Shown here piece by piece: positions 17,754-26,546 of a DNA stretch of 64,000 nt. A program made the position numbers and the translations under genes. The notes under the pieces were generated by a model. The model was not told the origin of the DNA. It saw nothing but the letters and a program-made list of their open reading frames with translations, and ran no database searches. The stretch lies in NCBI GenBank assembly GCA_000223255.2, contig AFUT01000001.1, positions 124,001-188,000 on the forward strand, read 5' to 3'. Origin of the DNA: Streptococcus infantis SK970. GTDB taxonomy: Bacteria > Bacillota > Bacilli > Lactobacillales > Streptococcaceae. Position 1 is the stretch's first letter. Each line of letters starts with the position of its first letter.

Positions 17754-19696
17754 TTATTTTTCCACACGAGATTTGTTGGCGATATCAGCTAGGATAGTTG
17801 CTACAAATTCATCTACTGACACAGTGTTCGTTTCTTTTTGTCCATAGCGACGAACGTTGACAGTTCCATCTTCCATTTCCTTGTCACCAACGATCAATTG
17901 GTAAGGAATTTTTTGAGTTTGTGAAGCACGGATCTTGAACTGCATTTTTCATTGCGTTCATCCACATCAGCACGGACACCACGGTCACGAAGTTTCTTCG
18001 CTACTTCCCAAGCGTAGTCCACGTGTTTTTCGTTAGATACTGGGATGAGGGTTACTTGGTGTGGCGCCAGCCATGTTGGGAAGGCACCCTTATAGTTTTC
18101 AATCAAGATAGCTGTGAAGCGTTCCATAGTTGAGATAACCCCACGGTGGATCATAACTGGGCGATGTTCCTCGCCATCAGCTCCGATGTATTTAAGATCG
18201 AAGCGTTCTGGGAGCAAGAAGTCAAGCTGGATCGTAGAAAGAGTTTCTTCTTTACCAAGAGCTGTCTTAACTTGGATATCCAATTTTGGTCCGTAGAAGG
18301 CTGCTTCCCCTTCAGCTTCAAAGTAGTCAAGTCCCATGTCATCCATAGCTGATTTCAACATACGTTGAGCATTTTCCCACATTTCATCATTATCAAAATA
18401 TTTGTGAGTATCTTGAGGGTCGCGGTATGACAAACGGAAACGATAGTCAGTCAAGTTGAAATCTTCGTAAACATCGATAATCAATTGAAGCGTACGTTGG
18501 AACTCATCTTTGATTTGTTCAGGTGTTACGAAAGTGTGACCATCATTAAGGGACATTTCACGTACACGTTGAAGCCCAGTCAAAGCACCTGATTTCTCAT
18601 AGCGGTGCATCATTCCGATTTCAGCGATACGGATTGGCAATTCACGGTAAGAGTGAACGTGGTGTTTAAAGACTTCGATATGGTGAGGACAGTTCATTGG
18701 ACGAAGAACGAATTCTTCCCCATCACCCATATCCATAGTTGGGAACATATCTTCACGGTAGTGATCCCAGTGACCAGAAGTCTTGTAAAGTTCTACTGAG
18801 GCAATTGGTGGAGTGTAGACGTGTTGGTAACCAGCAGCGATTTCCTTGTCGACGATGTAGCGTTCCAATTCGCGACGGATAGTCGCTCCATTTGGCAACC
18901 AGAATGGAAGACCTTGACCAACTTCTTGAGAAATCATAAAGAGATCCAATTCTTTACCAAGTTTACGGTGGTCACGTTCTTTAGCCTCTTCACGCATTTG
19001 AAGGTAGTTCTTCAAATCTTTCTTGTCGAACCAAGCTGTACCATAGATACGTTGCATCATGGCGTTGTCGCTATTTCCACGCCAGTAAGCACCAGCTACA
19101 TTAAGAAGGTGGAAGATTTGGATGCGACCTGTTGATGGGACGTGTGGCCCACGGCAAAGGTCTACATATTCACCTTGACGGTAGATGGTCAACCCACCTT
19201 CGTCTTCAGAGTGTTCTTCGATCAATTCCAATTTGTAAGGATCATTTTTGAAGATTTCACGCGCTTCATCCTTAGTCACTTCCTCACGAATAGATGGGAA
19301 GTTTTCTTTAACAATCTTCTTCATTTCTTCTTCGATACGAGGAAGGTCTTCGTTAGAGATTTGACCTGCTTGGTTGTCTGTATCGTAGTAGAAACCATCT
19401 TCGATAGCTGGACCAACACCCAAGTGGATATCTGGGAAGAGGCGACGAGCAGCTTGAGCAAACAAGTGAGCAGCTGAGTGACGCAAGATTGGAAGAGCAT
19501 CTTCGTGATCAGGTGTCACGATTTCGATGCTTCCGTCTTCAATGATAGCACGAGTAGTGTCAATCAATTTGCCGTTAAATTTACCAGCAAGAGCTTTTTT
19601 AGCTAGGGAATTGCTGATTGATTGAGCAATTTCAAAAGTTGTTACGCCTGATTCGAATTCACGAACAGCGCCATCTGGGAAAGTAATTTGAATCAT
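17754..19696 (-). CDS. thrS: Threonyl-tRNA synthetase (apparent frameshift)
   Basis: ThrS charges tRNA-Thr. It has an N-terminal TGS domain (1-60), a second editing-type domain with [16 protein letters not shown] (about 73-88), and class II catalytic motifs including the zinc ligands in [17 protein letters not shown]-terminal anticodon-binding domain carries [12 protein letters not shown]. The frame breaks at ADVDERNEK, near 17945-17949; one extra A in the minus-strand run GAAAAATG joins it to [10 protein letters not shown] and gives 647 residues, the family length. As an essential gene it argues for a sequencing error. It is preceded by a T-box leader. Confidence 0.96.
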
Positions 19697-19770
19697 GATT
19701 TTCTCCTTATATTGGTTATCAATTATTTCTATAGCAGAAGTGTTTCCCTATTTTGCAGTCTTAAATAAAG

Positions 19771-19983
19771 AAAACAAAAAGCGACATCCTAAAAAGGACG
19801 TCGCAACGTGGTTCCACCTTCATTTATGTTCCTCAAAAAAGAGGGACACCTCTGATTGGCTCTAACGTGGCCACCGTTTTATGTTTGCATAAAAGTCAGT
19901 AGAGTAGTATCAGTTTAGACTTCCTATGCGTTCTCAGCAACCACGCACTCTCTTGTAGAAAGGTTCTAAGTGACTTGTCTCTA
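19771..19983 (-). promoter_or_regulatory. T-box riboswitch of thrS
   Basis: On the minus strand the leader starts after an extended -10 (TGCTATAAT; hexamer 19990-19995). It contains the stem I elements AGAGAGTGCGTGG and GCTGAGAACGC, and the T-box core GGTGGAACCACG (within 19807-19819) that pairs with the tRNA 3' end. A terminator follows: GCGACGTCCT pairs with AGGATGTCGC and a T-rich tail ends at about 19771. The stem I base pairs (GCATA/TATGC, AGTCA/TGACT) enclose a loop with ACT triplets, a plausible Thr specifier. Uncharged tRNA-Thr should stabilise the antiterminator. Confidence 0.93.
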
Positions 19984-20013
19984 TGCACTATTATAGCATG
20001 ATTGCGAGATTTT

Positions 20014-20387
20014 TCAAGGATTTTGTGAAAGTTTTTTGTTTTTCTTTTTTGCAGAAGATACTTGATTCCAAGACCAGAAGCCATACCCACTAGGGCAAAG
20101 ATTTCATAGGCCAAGAAGTAGATAAGGATAAATTCACCAAAAGGTATGATGGTAAAGCCATAGAGCAACCCGATTCCCAGTAACCACCAAAGTGAGAAAC
20201 GGAAGCGGTAGCTATAGAGTAGTGATACAATCAAGATTACCAGAGGTGTAAAGAAGAGAAGATTGATTATATAGAGTCCCTTGAGTATAAGGGGGTCAGA
20301 AACAACTAATAAGAACAACTCATACAGTGGGCAATAAAAGAAAAATATGACCAAATAGTAGGGGAGATATTGCGAGAATTTACGCAT
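20014..20387 (-). CDS. Small conserved membrane protein (3' frame corrected)
   Basis: This protein has four predicted transmembrane segments: LPYYLVIFFFYCPLYELFL, an ILKGLYIINLLFFTPLVILI stretch, FSLWWLLGIGLLYGFTIIPF and the following FILIYFLAYEIFALVGMA. I start it at MRKFSQYL, whose ATG follows GAGAGGTGA; a further ATG at 20408 lies upstream without an RBS. As printed the frame runs on to 19896, through the thrS T-box promoter and leader. One extra A in the poly-A tracts near 20037-20048 would stop it at 20014, before that promoter, giving 124 residues. Function is unknown. Confidence 0.6.
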
Positions 20388-20473
20388 GGTAATCACCTCT
20401 CTTTTCAAGATGTCAACTTAGATATCCTTCCTATAACTATTATAGCACTTTTGCGGTAAGAATAGTAAATCAG

Positions 20474-20502
20474 TTGACAAAGAACTTAGTTATTGGTAGA
20501 AT
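20474..20502 (+). promoter_or_regulatory. rpsO promoter
   Basis: TTGACA (20474-20479), a 17-bp spacer and TAGAAT (20497-20502) form a near-consensus sigma-A promoter. The roughly 85-base leader that follows contains ACAGG-CATGCCAA-CCTGT and CTTCTTCTT/GATGAAG pairing, which may be the S15 autoregulatory leader structure; that part is inference. Confidence 0.7.
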
Positions 20503-20592
20503 AGGAAATGTCGTAAAGACAAATAACTTCTTCTTGGTTACAGGCATGCCAACCTGTCACTCGGATGAAGCCAAATAAAAAGGAGAAACATC

Positions 20593-20861
20593 ATGGCAAT
20601 CTCAAAAGAGAAAAAAATGAAATTATCGCACAATATGCACGTCACGAAGGTGATACAGGTTCAGTAGAGGTTCAAGTTGCTGTCCTTACTTGGGAAATCA
20701 ACCACCTTAACGAACACATCAAACAACACAAAAAAGACCACGCTACTTACCGTGGATTGATGAAGAAAATCGGTCGCCGTCGTAACTTGCTTGCATACTT
20801 GCGTAAAAACGACGTTAACCGTTACCGTGAGTTGATCAACTCTCTTGGACTTCGTCGCTAA
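20593..20861 (+). CDS. rpsO: 30S ribosomal protein S15 (apparent frameshift near start)
   Basis: S15 binds 16S rRNA and nucleates the 30S platform. The reading frame from HGDTGSVE-type residues to LINSLGLRR is unmistakable, with the family motif [19 protein letters not shown]. The proper start, ATGGCAATCTCAAAAGAG at 20593, has a strong AAAAGGAG RBS but is out of frame with the body: the A-run at 20611-20617 has seven As where eight are needed. The gene spans 269 bases; 270 would encode 89 residues, exactly the family length. It is monocistronic, followed by a MITE-like repeat and a terminator. Confidence 0.96.
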
Positions 20862-20870
20862 TCTTGCGTC

Positions 20871-20955
20871 TAAAACGTTTCTATACTTCGTTGGCTTCGC
20901 CTCGATGTACCATCAGTACAATCTTCGGCTTGCCGCCTAGTCTACAAACGTTTTA
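20871..20955. repeat. 85-bp MITE-like palindromic element after rpsO
   Basis: The ends are perfect 10-bp inverted repeats TAAAACGTTT (20871-20880) and AAACGTTTTA (20946-20955). The interior carries hairpins GGCTTCGCC, GTAC-CATCA-GTAC and CGGCTTGCCG. A further TCTTGC/GCAAGA pair flanks it. TA at both termini suggests a Tc1/IS630-type target. It resembles in size and style the RUP elements of pneumococcus, but I cannot confirm identity. Confidence 0.6.
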
Positions 20956-20970
20956 TCCAGCAAGAATCAA

Positions 20971-20996
20971 GCTCTCTGACTTCAGGGGGCTTTTTT
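20971..20996 (+). terminator. Terminator of rpsO
   Basis: A 9-bp stem (GCTCTCTGA with TCAGGGGGC, two G-U pairs) is followed by TTTTTT. It lies downstream of the palindromic repeat. Confidence 0.75.
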
Positions 20997-21092
20997 GTGT
21001 GCATTTTTCTAGTCTTGTCCCTGATTTAGAAATGTGGTATACTAATTATGAAAATTGTCTAAATTTTTAATATTTGATTAAGGGAGGGTTTC

Positions 21093-22138
21093 ATGCTTTC
21101 CAAATTTTCTGGAAGCTATCAAAACCTGCGATATTTTTTCTCCTCGCTTTTTTGCTAGGAGCATTGGGGATTTCTCTGTTTCTGGCAGTTTCTATGGGTT
21201 CTGTTCAAATTAGCTTGAGTGATACCTATCGGATCATTTTGAGTCAGTTAGGGGCTCCTTTTGAGATAGGAAACATTTCAAAGTCTACGCTTGCTATTGT
21301 TTGGAATATGAGATTGCCACGGGTTTTTCTTGCTTTGATTGTTGGTGCAGGCCTTTCCATGTGTGGCAGTGTCATGCAGTCAACGGTCAACAATCCAATA
21401 GCAGAGCCCTATGTATTAGGAATTTCAGCTGGGGCAACCTTTGGAACAACTTTGAGTATCATTCTTGGATTTAAAGTTATGATTGGTCTAGGCTCTTTCC
21501 TAGGAGCGATTTTAGCAACAGTTGCAGTTCTTCTCATTGCTTCCATGCAAGGCAGGATGACAACTTCCAGTTTAATCTTATCGGGGACAGTTGTGAATGC
21601 ACTATTTTTGGCTTTTTCCAACTTTATTATCTCTATCGGGGCTAATGCTGATAGCGTTATGACCATCAAGTTTTGGACCATGGGTTCTTTAGCGGGAACC
21701 TCTTGGGGACACTTAATGTTACCAACTATAATCGTGGGAATAGCTTTTTTATTTTTCTCTACACAATATCGTGTTTTCAATGCCATGATGATGGGAGATG
21801 AGGCGGCTTTGACTTTGGGAATTCCCTTGCGTTTTTATTGGTATCTCTATGTGACGATTGTAGCTGTAATGACGGCAGTCCTAGTTTCGACTTGTGGGAT
21901 CATCGGTTTTGTCGGTTTGATTACACCGCATTTGGCCCGAAGTTTGGTTGGTACAAATTATAGAAGGCTTTTTCCGATTGCAACCTTACTAGGAGCCCTC
22001 TTTGTCGTCTGGGCAGATGTCTTTGCTCGCGTTTTGATTCAAAATGCTGAGCTGCCGATTGGTATTTTCACGGCCCTAGTAGGTGCACCTTTCTTTATCT
22101 ACATGGTTGCAAGTAGACGAAGGGAGGTGAAGGTCTGA
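21093..22138 (+). CDS. Iron-chelate (siderophore/heme type) ABC transporter permease, FecCD family
   Basis: The product is a FecCD/BtuC-family permease of about 348 residues with about nine membrane helices. Conserved blocks include MRLPRVFLALIVGAGLSMCG (about 76-95), a NNPIAEPYVLGISAGATFG segment and CGIIGFVGLITPHLAR. The ATG at 21093, preceded by GGGAGGG, is out of frame with the body. One extra T in the run at 21135-21140 gives MLSKFSGSYQNLRYFFLLAF and restores the frame. A TTG at 21074 is in frame without correction but has no RBS. It is the first gene of an importer operon with an ATPase, a binding lipoprotein and an esterase. Confidence 0.87.
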
Positions 22139-22139
22139 T

Positions 22140-22893
22140 ATGGACTTAATGTGTCAGGATATTCACTTTGGAATCGGAGAAAAAAGATTCTCAAAGGAGT
22201 TTCACTCAAACTGGAGGGCAACCAATTTCATACTATTTTAGGACCCAATGGCAGTGGGAAAACTAGCTTGTTGAAACTCCTCTATCGACAGGAAAAGCCT
22301 GCTCAGGGCTTGATTTCTCTAGATGGGAAACCACTGGAACAAATGAGCCTTAAGGAAACCGCAAAACAGATGTCCGTCATCACGCAATTTAATCAGCTCC
22401 AGTTTGATTGTACGGTTGAAGAAATTGTTATGCTGGGTAGAACGCCTCATCTCTCTTTCTTACAAAAGGAAAAGAAAAAGACTTTGCCTTGGTTGAGGAT
22501 GCTCTAGTCAAGGTAGATATGTTAGAAAAGAGAAGTCGTCTCTACTCTTCTTTGTCAGGAGGAGAGAAACAACGGGTTTTATTAGCACGCGCCTTAGCTC
22601 AAGAACCTTCACTCTTGCTCTTAGATGAACCGACCAATCACTTGGATATCAAGTACCAGCTGGACTTGTTAAACATTGTCAAACATCTCCAGATCAATGT
22701 GTTAGCCGTCTTGCATGATATTCAGCTGGCTTGTCGCTATTCAGACTATCTCTATCTGATGAAAGAGGGAGAGATTGTTTACCAAGGTACTCCAAAAGAG
22801 ACCATCACACCTGAGTCTTTGAAGGCTGTATATGGCGTTCAAAGTAAGATTACTTGGACAGAAGATCAGCAAGCCATGATTCACTATTTATAA
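22140..22893 (+). CDS. Iron-chelate ABC transporter ATP-binding protein (two apparent frameshifts)
   Basis: This FecE/FhuC-type ATPase starts at [13 protein letters not shown] (22140), one base after the permease stop. Walker A is GPNGSGKTS, the signature [15 protein letters not shown] and Walker [13 protein letters not shown]. The frame breaks twice: in the A-run at 22180-22185 (GAGAAAAAAGATT) and again near 22472-22476 (AAGAAAAAGACTTT). One extra A at each site gives 251 residues, the usual family size. Energises import of a ferric chelate through the neighbouring FecCD permease. Confidence 0.87.
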
Positions 22894-22916
22894 ATATTAA
22901 AAAGGAAAAGAAAAAC

Positions 22917-23927
22917 ATGAAAAAATCACTCAGTATTTTGCTTGTAACAGTAGCTACCTTATCTTTGGCAGCTTGTGGTAACGCATCTAAAGAAACAGCA
23001 ACGGCACCGGCTACAACAGAAGCTAGTCAAAAAGCCAATACTGAAACCAGCTATCCTGTGACTATCAAAACCTATGATGCTAAAGGAAATGAAGTCGAAC
23101 AAGTCTTTGAAAAGGCACCTGAAAAGGTCATCACCAACAACCTATCAACAACTGAAATCCTACTTGAACTCGGTTTGAAGGATAAAATTGCTGGCATGCT
23201 CAATCCCGATAATGCTGTAACTGGTAAATACAAGGATGCGATTGAAGCTATCCCTCACATTGGCGATAAAAAATCTGTCTCACAAGAAACAGTTCTTTCT
23301 TATGAACCAGATGCCTTGATGGGACGCAACATGATGTTCTCTGAAAAGTCAATGGGAACGATTAGCGCTTGGAATGAAAACAAAATCCCTGTCTATACGC
23401 AAAAAGCTTCACTATCAACTATCCAACAAGATTTAGGAAATATCGTAGAAGATGTGAAGAATCTTGGAACTATTTTTAATGTCCAAGACAAGGCTAACCA
23501 ATATGCAGAGCAATTACAAGCTAAAATCGATGCGGTTAAAAAAGCCAATCCAGAAACACAGGGTGAAAAGAAAAAGGCTTTGATTATGGTAGCCTACAAT
23601 GATGAAACCTTTGGAGCCTACAAGTCAGCCCTACAAGAAAGTTTGCTCAACCAACTTGGTTATACGAATGTCGCAACAGGGACATCTGGCTTAACCCTGG
23701 AAAATCTAGTCTCTATGGATCCAGAGTTGATTATCTATGTAACGAGTGACCGCAATCAAAAGTTAGATGAAAAAGCAGTGGATTTGATGAAGGCAAATAC
23801 TGTTTTGGAAAATGTCCCAGCAATCAAAAATCAAAAAATCATGACCATCTCTTACGATGAGTTGATGGATTACGGTCCTGCAGTGATTGATTCCCTTGAG
23901 AAGATCAATGACTTTATCAAGCAATAA
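22917..23927 (+). CDS. Iron-chelate ABC transporter substrate-binding lipoprotein
   Basis: The 336-residue protein begins MKKSLSILLV and has lipobox LAACG (Cys20), then a Thr/Ala-rich linker (about 24-46). A periplasmic-binding-protein-like II domain of the FepB/FhuD (TroA-like) class follows, with the opening KVITNNLSTTEILLELGL and a long connecting helix region. This class binds ferric siderophores or heme. The ATG follows AAAAAGGAAAAG. It is third in the operon and overlaps the esterase by 20 bases. The ligand cannot be read from sequence; linkage to an esterase favours an ester-containing catecholate siderophore. Confidence 0.88.
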   Translation: MKKSLSILLVTVATLSLAACGNASKETATAPATTEASQKANTETSYPVTIKTYDAKGNEVEQVFEKAPEKVITNNLSTTEILLELGLKDKIAGMLNPDNAVTGKYKDAIEAIPHIGDKKSVSQETVLSYEPDALMGRNMMFSEKSMGTISAWNENKIPVYTQKASLSTIQQDLGNIVEDVKNLGTIFNVQDKANQYAEQLQAKIDAVKKANPETQGEKKKALIMVAYNDETFGAYKSALQESLLNQLGYTNVATGTSGLTLENLVSMDPELIIYVTSDRNQKLDEKAVDLMKANTVLENVPAIKNQKIMTISYDELMDYGPAVIDSLEKINDFIKQ

Positions 23928-24603
23928 GGAGTTTAACTGGGAAGGGATTCAAGTTAGGATCAGTCTTCCTTCAAACTATGATCCTCAACAAGCCTACCCA
24001 ATGATTCTTTTAAATGATGGGCAATTGGACTATTTGTCAGACCTATCCCAATCTGTAATTTTGGTGGGTTTGATCCCAGAAAATCGTCTGGATGACCTTA
24101 CACCTTGGAAGGCTAGTGCTTTGAAAGAAGGGGTTCCGGATTTTGGAGGGAAGCTAGATACATACCATCAGAAGCTCTTTCAAGGCATTCTAGCAAGTCT
24201 AAAAAAAGACTATTTGCTTGATGAAAGTAGAATTGCTTATGGAGGCTATTCACTTGGAGGTCTTGCTGCTATCTATAGTCTATACAGTAGCCACCTTCCC
24301 TTGGCTTGTATCTTCTCTATCTGTGGTTCTTTCTGGTATCCAGATTTTATAGACTTTTGTAGGGAACATACCTTGATACAGAGTCAAAGCCTCATTTATC
24401 TGCAAAATGGTCAGACAGAAGGTGCCAATCATTCCAATCGTCTGTCTAAGGCTCCTATTTATGCCAGAGATCTACATGATTTGATTTCAGAGAAAGTCCC
24501 TTCGACTTATTGTACATTTGATGCTTATGGGCATCATGAAGCTCTTAAGGAACGTTATCGCTATTTTTGTGATTGGCTAAGAGACGAATGGAAGCTTAAG
24601 TAA
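23908..24603 (+). CDS. Putative esterase linked to iron-chelate uptake (Fes/IroE-like)
   Basis: This alpha/beta hydrolase of the putative-esterase (esterase D-like) family has 231 residues when started at MTLSSNKEFN (23908), inside the end of the upstream gene. The nucleophile motif GYSLGG lies in AYGGYSLGGLAAIY (about residue 112), and a candidate catalytic histidine is in AYGHHEALKERY near the C-terminus. No signal peptide is visible, so it should act in the cytoplasm. Its position as last gene of a ferric-chelate importer suggests it hydrolyses the imported siderophore to release iron, as Fes and IroE do for enterobactin. Substrate assignment is inference. Confidence 0.7.
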   Translation: MTLSSNKEFNWEGIQVRISLPSNYDPQQAYPMILLNDGQLDYLSDLSQSVILVGLIPENRLDDLTPWKASALKEGVPDFGGKLDTYHQKLFQGILASLKKDYLLDESRIAYGGYSLGGLAAIYSLYSSHLPLACIFSICGSFWYPDFIDFCREHTLIQSQSLIYLQNGQTEGANHSNRLSKAPIYARDLHDLISEKVPSTYCTFDAYGHHEALKERYRYFCDWLRDEWKLK

Positions 24604-24609
24604 CCCTAT

Positions 24610-24641
24610 AACACTCCTTGTTCATCGTAACTAGGAGTGTT
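24610..24641 (+). terminator. Probable terminator of the iron-chelate operon
   Basis: A 9-bp perfect stem (ACACTCCTT region; AACACTCCT with AGGAGTGTT) has a 14-base loop and a weak tail TTTCTC. It lies just after the esterase stop. Confidence 0.6.
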
Positions 24642-24751
24642 TCTCATGTATGCTTGGTCGTTAACATGTTCATGGTATTATTCTTGACGGAAATCCATCC
24701 CCTGTAATAAACGAAATTATGGTATAATGAGTAGATAGAATCGAGGAAATT

Positions 24752-26094
24752 ATGTCATTTACACAATTTAAATTTAAGAAATATATAGAGGAAGCCTTGG
24801 AGGAGTTGAAATTTACGACTCCTACCGAGGTTCAGGAAAAGTTGATTCCTATTGTCCTGGCAGGTCGTGACTTGGTTGGTGAATCTAAAACAGGTTCAGG
24901 AAAGACTCATACTTTCTTGTTACCGATTTTCCAACAATTGGATGAAGAAAGTGACAGTGTACAGGCAGTTATTACAGCTCCTAGTCGTGAGTTGGCAACG
25001 CAGATTTACCAAGCCGCCCGTCAGATTGCAGCTCATTCAGATGTAGAAGTACGTGTCGTTAACTATGTTGGTGGAACAGATAAGGCCCGTCAGATTGACA
25101 AATTAGCAAGTAATCAACCACACATTGTCATTGGGACGCCAGGTCGTATCTATGATTTAGTAAAATCTGGAGACCTAGCCATTCACAAGGCTAAGACCTT
25201 TGTAGTTGATGAAGCTGACATGACTCTAGATATGGGATTCTTGGAAACAGTTGATAAGATTGCAGGAAGTCTTCCAAAAGACTTGCAGTTTATGGTCTTT
25301 TCAGCAACTATCCCACAAAAACTACAACCATTCTTGAAGAAATACTTGTCAAATCCTGTCATGGAGAAAATCAAGACTAAGACAGTTATCTCTGATACCA
25401 TTGACAACTGGTTGATTTCGACCAAGGGTCGTGACAAGAATGCTCAGATTTATGAGTTGACTCAAGTCATGCAACCGTATCTTGCCATGATTTTTGTCAA
25501 TACAAAAACACGTGCAGATGAATTGCATGCTTACCTGACTGCACAAGGCTTAAAAGTAGCTAAGATTCATGGAGATATTGCGCCTCGTGAACGCAAACGG
25601 ATCATGAATCAGGTGAAAAATCTTGATTTTGAGTACATCGTTGCGACTGACCTGGCTGCGCGTGGGATTGACATCGAAGGTGTCAGCCATGTTATCAATG
25701 ATGCTATCCCACAGGACTTGTCTTTCTTTGTCCACCGTGTTGGACGAACTGGACGTAATGGTTTGCCAGGTACAGCCATTACCCTTTACCAGCCTAGTGA
25801 CGACTCAGATATTCGCGAATTGGAGAAATTGGGAATCAAGTTTACTCCGAAAGTCGTCAAAGATGGAGAATTCCAAGATACCTATGATCGAGATCGCCGT
25901 GCCAATCGTGAGAAGAAACAAGAAAAACTGGATATCGAAATGATTGGCTTGGTCAAAAAGAAAAGAAAAAAGTTAAACCAGGCTATAAGAAGAAAATTCA
26001 GTGGGCGGTCGATGAAAAACGCCGTAAGACCAAACGAGCAGAAAGTCGTGCCCGTGGACGTGCAGAACGTAAAGCTAAACGTCAAACATTTTAA
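24752..26094 (+). CDS. cshB: DEAD-box RNA helicase, CshB-like (apparent frameshift near C-terminus)
   Basis: All core helicase motifs are present: Q motif region FTTPTEVQEKLIP, I SKTGSGKT, Ia APSRELATQ, Ib TPGR, II VDEAD, III SAT, V ATDLAARGIDI and VI HRVGRTGRNG. This is the cold-shock/ribosome-assembly type rather than eIF4A-like. As printed the frame drifts after LVKKKRKK and runs to 26173. One extra A in the run near 25963-25970 gives the basic tail KPGYKKKIQWAVDEKRRKTK, typical of the family, ending RQTF at 26094 (447 residues). A good extended -10 (TGGTATAAT) lies about 25 bases before the ATG. Confidence 0.92.
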
Positions 26095-26099
26095 AAATG

Positions 26100-26132
26100 A
26101 AACAGTAGAACCAAGTGGTTTTACTGTTTTTT
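26100..26132 (+). terminator. Terminator of cshB
   Basis: A 13-bp stem (AAACAGTAGAACC with GGTTTTACTGTTT, one mismatch-type pair) and a 4-base loop are followed by a T-run. It lies 5 bases after the corrected stop codon. Confidence 0.85.
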
Positions 26133-26266
26133 ATAGTTCTACATCGGGATTGACAGAACTCATTAGTATATGATACTGGGGAAATGATCATTTAATCATA
26201 ACATTCTTTTATTTTACTGAAGTTTATAATATACTTAAATTAAAAATAGATTGTAGGAGAAGTTAA

Positions 26267-26476
26267 ATGAGAGATTTTAAAGATTTTATTGCTGGGATTG
26301 GTGAAATAAATGTTATTGCTTATTTGATATATGTGTGTACCGGTCTCGCTCCTCTCTTTCATATATTGGTCATCGGTTCAGAATTGAGTACTGGAAAAAT
26401 AGTTTTAACTATCTTGGGCATACTTTATGCTATCTTTTTAACGATTGCTAGAATTTATCGAAAGTTTTTCTGGTAA
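26267..26476 (+). CDS. Small hypothetical membrane protein (69 aa)
   Basis: The 69-residue product has two hydrophobic segments: VIAYLIYVCTGLAPLFHILV (about 16-35) and IVLTILGILYAIFLTIARIY (about 45-64). The ATG follows TAGGAGAAG at good spacing, and a TATAAT-like -10 lies at about 26227. A terminator follows 20 bases after the stop. These signals support a real small gene. I do not recognise the family; it has the look of a small membrane peptide such as a bacteriocin-immunity-like or DUF protein. Confidence 0.5.
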   Translation: MRDFKDFIAGIGEINVIAYLIYVCTGLAPLFHILVIGSELSTGKIVLTILGILYAIFLTIARIYRKFFW

Positions 26477-26494
26477 GAATTATCATGAAATATT

Positions 26495-26527
26495 AAAATC
26501 CCATCAGAAATTCTCTGATGGGATTTT
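26495..26527. terminator. Bidirectional terminator between the small ORF and guaA
   Basis: A perfect 14-bp stem (AAAATCCCATCAGA with TCTGATGGGATTTT) and 5-base loop. Both strands end in T-rich sequence. Confidence 0.85.
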
Positions 26528-26546
26528 AGACTTTAATATTGTGATT

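Noticed and set aside
19896..20013. Extension of the small membrane protein through the thrS leader
   Set aside because: The tail translates T-box promoter and stem I sequence, which is conserved as RNA rather than protein.
23887..23907. Esterase start at 23887
   Set aside because: This frame opens with a non-ATG codon deep inside the lipoprotein gene; ATG 23908 gives a family-like N-terminus.
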